A stretch of 10,961 bases of DNA, from assembly GCA_001953115.1 (NCBI GenBank), contig LSSL01001374.1, forward strand, positions 1-10,961. Direction: 5' to 3'. This document shows positions 9,976-10,961 of this stretch, piece by piece. The notes below the pieces were generated by a model, which saw nothing but the letters and a program-made list of their open reading frames with translations, did no database searches and was not told the DNA's origin. The position numbers and the translations under genes are program-made. The stretch is from Smittium mucronatum (taxonomy: Eukaryota > Kickxellomycota > Harpellomycetes > Harpellales > Legeriomycetaceae). The stretch's first letter is position 1, and the number at the start of each line of letters is the position of its first letter.

Positions 9976-10485
9976 ATTATAAAACCCTATACTGATTGCT
10001 TTAATATGCTTGAATAACCGATTTTAAGAGAATAAAAACACTATTGATTTTTTCACATAAGATAATTTTAATTTAAAAGACAATATTCGTTCTTTTTATA
10101 TCATTTAAATCTGGATTTTATTTTCCGAATTCAACAAAACTTTGAAATGCATAATATGAAGCTAATATAAAATAAAAATATTAAATCATAAGGGGTACCT
10201 TCAATTAATTGTATCCTAAATAAGCAATAATTAATGTCGTATATTGATTGGTTTTCATTAATAATTTCGCCTTGCATAATTGTTTTTTATGTCTACTCAT
10301 GACAATAAAAATCAATATTTACTAAAATAATGCCATTATTTCAATATATGACTAATAAGTTTTTTTTGGCTTACATCCTTTTTTCTAATATAAAATCAGA
10401 TATTTCCTTGTATTAAATTGGCTAAATCTTTTTAATTTTTTTTTATTTATCAAAAATTCATATTATTGAGACAAAACTCATCTAT

Positions 10486-10507
10486 TGCACTGGTAGCCTA
10501 ATTATTT
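10486..10507 (+). other. Possible rRNA block near E. coli 1940
   Basis: TGCACTGGTAGCCTAAT followed by TATTT resembles the animal mitochondrial large-subunit block TGCAAAGGTAGCATAAT followed by CATTT, agreeing at 18 of 22 positions by my count. In normal rRNAs several hundred bases separate this block from helix 89; here only about 50 do. Either most of the intervening domain is missing or the match is chance. Confidence 0.3.
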
Positions 10508-10558
10508 ATTTTTACTATTCATTTTGATTTTAATCTTGGTTATTGATAGGTAGTACTA

Positions 10559-10594
10559 CCCCTAAGAGTGAAATATCTTGTCGTGGTTTAGGGG
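10559..10594 (+). other. Helix-89-like stem-loop
   Basis: CCCCTAA (10559-10565) pairs perfectly with TTAGGGG (10588-10594), enclosing a 22-base loop containing GAGTGAAATATC. In E. coli the equivalent arm begins CCGCCCAAGAGTTCATATC and closes with GGCGG, then GTTTGG. Shared features are AAGAGT, ATATC and the GTTT-G run on the 3' side. The pairing is seen directly; the helix name is inference. Confidence 0.5.
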
Positions 10595-10598
10595 CTTA

Positions 10599-10624
10599 AT
10601 AGTGTATTTTTCGAAGTACACTGT
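10599..10624 (+). other. Stem-loop where the PTC core is expected
   Basis: AGTGTA (10601-10606) pairs with TACACT (10617-10622); T10600-G10623 and A10599-T10624 extend it to 8 bp. The loop includes TTTTCGAAG. In a standard large-subunit rRNA this place would hold the GATGTCGG core and the A-loop (GGCTGTTCGCC). Only TTCG is shared, so this stem is a departure from the family. Confidence 0.45.
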
Positions 10625-10646
10625 ATCAAAATCTCACCCAGTATTG

Positions 10647-10677
10647 TACTATTCTTGGTTGTGAATAGTGGAGACAG
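10647..10677 (+). other. Helix-93-like stem-loop followed by GAGACAG
   Basis: ACTATTC (10648-10654) pairs with GAATAGT (10663-10669) around TTGGTTGT, with a T-G pair outside. GAGACAG follows at 10671-10677. E. coli has GCTGGGTTTAGAACGTC and then GTGAGACAG at the same relative place. GGTT, GAA and GAGACAG are identical and one position is missing. This is the best single piece of evidence for large-subunit rRNA here. Confidence 0.55.
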
Positions 10678-10717
10678 CGCAATGCGATTCGGAGGACAGC
10701 GATTCCACAGTAGGACC

Positions 10718-10740
10718 ATCTAGAAACAAGAGGAACCGAT
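10718..10740 (+). other. Sarcin-ricin-loop-like segment
   Basis: CTAG, AC, AGAGGA and CCG are shared with the universal CTAGTACGAGAGGACCG segment (about 15 of 19 aligned positions, two one-base insertions). The bases equivalent to A2660 and G2661, the ricin and sarcin targets, are present. The tetraloop G2659 is A here and U2656 is replaced. The closing stem is only ATC/GAT (10718-10720 with 10738-10740). In functional ribosomes this loop, which contacts elongation factors, hardly varies, so the changes are a warning. Confidence 0.4.
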
Positions 10741-10751
10741 CTTTTAGCACA

Positions 10752-10817
10752 GCTGAGACATATTCTAGTGCACAAGTCCAGCATTCGACAGTCAGACGGA
10801 TCTCAGCGTCTAACAGC
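10752..10817 (+). other. Closed 7-bp stem domain, helix-101-like tail
   Basis: GCTGAGA (10752-10758) pairs perfectly with TCTCAGC (10801-10807), closing a 42-base domain. GACG (10795-10798) and CGTC (10807-10810) offer a competing fold. AGCGTCTAACAGC at 10805-10817 recalls AGCATCTAAGC near the 3' end of 23S rRNA (domain VI), consistent with a shortened domain VI if this is rRNA. Confidence 0.4.
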
Positions 10818-10822
10818 TATTT

Positions 10823-10867
10823 TTAGGAAAGCCATGTCAATCAATCCCACTTATGGTTAGGTCCTAA
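10823..10867 (+). other. Two-part hairpin TTAGGA/TCCTAA
   Basis: TTAGGA (10823-10828) pairs with TCCTAA (10862-10867). GCCAT (10831-10835) pairs with ATGGT (10853-10857, one G-T pair). The stems are separated by AA on one side and TAGG on the other, with a 17-base tip loop. It may be the terminal element of the upstream RNA or a processing signal before the small-subunit rRNA. Confidence 0.45.
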
Positions 10868-10932
10868 TTTTATTAATCGTGTTAGAAGTAGGCTCTGAAT
10901 AGGAGCTCAGTAGATTCAATGAACTATTGTTT
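10868..10932 (+). other. Spacer between the two candidate rRNAs
   Basis: About 65 bases at intermediate G+C. GGCTCT (10891-10896) pairs with GGAGCT (10902-10907), two G-T pairs included, around GAATA. No tRNA cloverleaf could be built here, although GAGCTCAGTAG looks superficially like a D-arm and GATTCAATG like a T-loop. Confidence 0.4.
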
Positions 10933-10961
10933 ATTGACAAAGGGTTTAATTCTTGACTAAG
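10933..10961 (+). rRNA. rns: Candidate small-subunit rRNA, 5' end (cut by window)
   Basis: The last 21 bases (10941-10961) resemble the start of 16S-type rRNA. GGGTTTAAT and TTCTTGACTAAG stand where bacteria have GAGTTTGAT and CCTGGCTCAG, about 15 matches of 20 with one inserted base. In E. coli this block begins about 8 bases into the RNA, so I place the start near 10933. Part of helix 1 could still form (GGTT with GACT, two G-T pairs). Bacterial and plastid genes keep this block almost unchanged, so the divergence suggests a mitochondrial gene or a decayed copy. The short visible length limits certainty; support comes mainly from the rRNA-like segment just upstream on the same strand. Confidence 0.5.

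Larger units (their letters stand above)
1..10485. other. Long AT-rich non-coding spacer
   Basis: About 10.5 kb in which I find no protein gene, tRNA or mobile element on either strand. G+C is near 20% in the lines I counted by hand. TAA, TAG and TGA occur in every frame. With A and T each near 40%, a stop is expected about every ten codons, so the longest open frame expected by chance in this length is roughly 75 codons, which is what is present. Reading TGA as tryptophan (a common mitochondrial code) would change little, since TAA dominates. I looked for T-arm-like GTTCRANNC blocks with a matching acceptor stem and found none. This could be a control or divergent region of an organelle genome, or decayed DNA. 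Absence of genes is well supported; the role is unknown. Confidence 0.75.
10486..10867 (+). rRNA. rnl: Candidate divergent large-subunit rRNA, 3' part
   Basis: Proposed 3' region of a mitochondrial-type large-subunit rRNA, which forms the peptidyl-transferase and factor-binding parts of the ribosome. G+C climbs from about 20% to 37-48%. Resemblances to E. coli 23S, judged by eye, are in the right order. CTAAGAGTGAAATATC inside a hairpin recalls helix 89 (CCAAGAGTTCATATC). GGTTGTGAA and then GAGACAG recall helix 93 and the segment after it (GGTTTAGAA, GAGACAG). CTAGAAACAAGAGGAACCG recalls the sarcin-ricin loop (CTAGTACGAGAGGACCG). Spacing between the last two (about 59 bases) is close to E. 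coli (about 50). The weaker block at 10486-10507 may be an upstream piece. Against it: the region upstream is plain AT spacer, the PTC sequence around GATGTCGG is not visible, and conserved SRL bases are changed. It may be a fragment, a fast-evolving or edited rRNA, or a decayed copy. Both ends are approximate. Confidence 0.5.

Noticed and set aside
1..10485. Bacterial-style promoters (TATAAT-like) and poly-T terminators
   Set aside because: Such strings occur everywhere by chance at this A+T content and none sits next to a supportable gene.
10730..10835. RNase P RNA suggested by GAGGAA and AGGAAAGCC motifs
   Set aside because: The matching ACAGAA-type 3' P4 strand is not found at a suitable place, and the large-subunit rRNA reading explains more of the region.
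10886..10925. Possible tRNA suggested by GAGCTCAGTAG and GATTCAATG
   Set aside because: No acceptor stem or anticodon arm can be paired at the right spacing.
1..10961. Highly reduced bacterial endosymbiont genome
   Set aside because: Even the most AT-rich endosymbionts keep long intact genes; ten kilobases without one, plus a 16S start this altered, fit poorly.
1..10961. CRISPR array, insertion sequence or phage element
   Set aside because: No regularly spaced repeats, no transposase or integrase remnants and no paired terminal repeats were found.

Overview
The window is almost entirely AT-rich DNA without protein genes (about 20% G+C in the lines I counted), followed by one short, denser, folded stretch at the right end that looks like ribosomal RNA. 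I recognise no protein-coding gene. Three reading frames of 63 to 74 codons exist (3759-3983 minus, 8293-8484 plus, 9025-9225 minus). At this base composition stops fall about once per ten codons, so runs of this length are expected by chance in 11 kb read in six frames; none resembles a known protein.

Layout. Positions 1-10485 are spacer: A/T homopolymer runs, a few short tandem repeats (2310, 2975, 3240, 3571, 8870), scattered hairpins (2763-2788, 2801-2834, 3646-3671, 4070-4093, 8238-8258, 9957-9975) and a few small GC-richer islets (3595-3671, 6282-6314, 7550-7660, 8230-8450). From about 10545 G+C rises to about 41% over 360 bases (up to 48% per line) and the DNA becomes a string of compact stem-loops. 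Blocks in this stretch resemble the 3' part of a large-subunit rRNA, in the expected order: a helix-89-like hairpin, a helix-93-like hairpin followed by GAGACAG, and a sarcin-ricin-like AAGAGGA block. About 80 bases after the last large hairpin, the final 21 bases resemble the conserved 5' start of small-subunit rRNA (the AGAGTTTGATCCTGGCTCAG region) and run off the window.

Interpretation. A large-to-small subunit rRNA order on one strand, divergent rRNA sequence, very low G+C and a 10 kb ORF-free spacer fit an organelle genome best, most likely a mitochondrial genome of a protist or fungus-like lineage. Kinetoplastid maxicircles (a long divergent region, then 12S, then 9S rRNA) and myxomycete mitochondria are two known layouts of this general kind, but I cannot assign the lineage. 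A nuclear copy of mitochondrial DNA, or a decayed rRNA pair, is a real alternative, because several near-universal rRNA positions are changed and the peptidyl-transferase core sequence is not visible. All rRNA alignments were made by eye from memory of the E. coli and animal mitochondrial sequences and need a covariance-model search.
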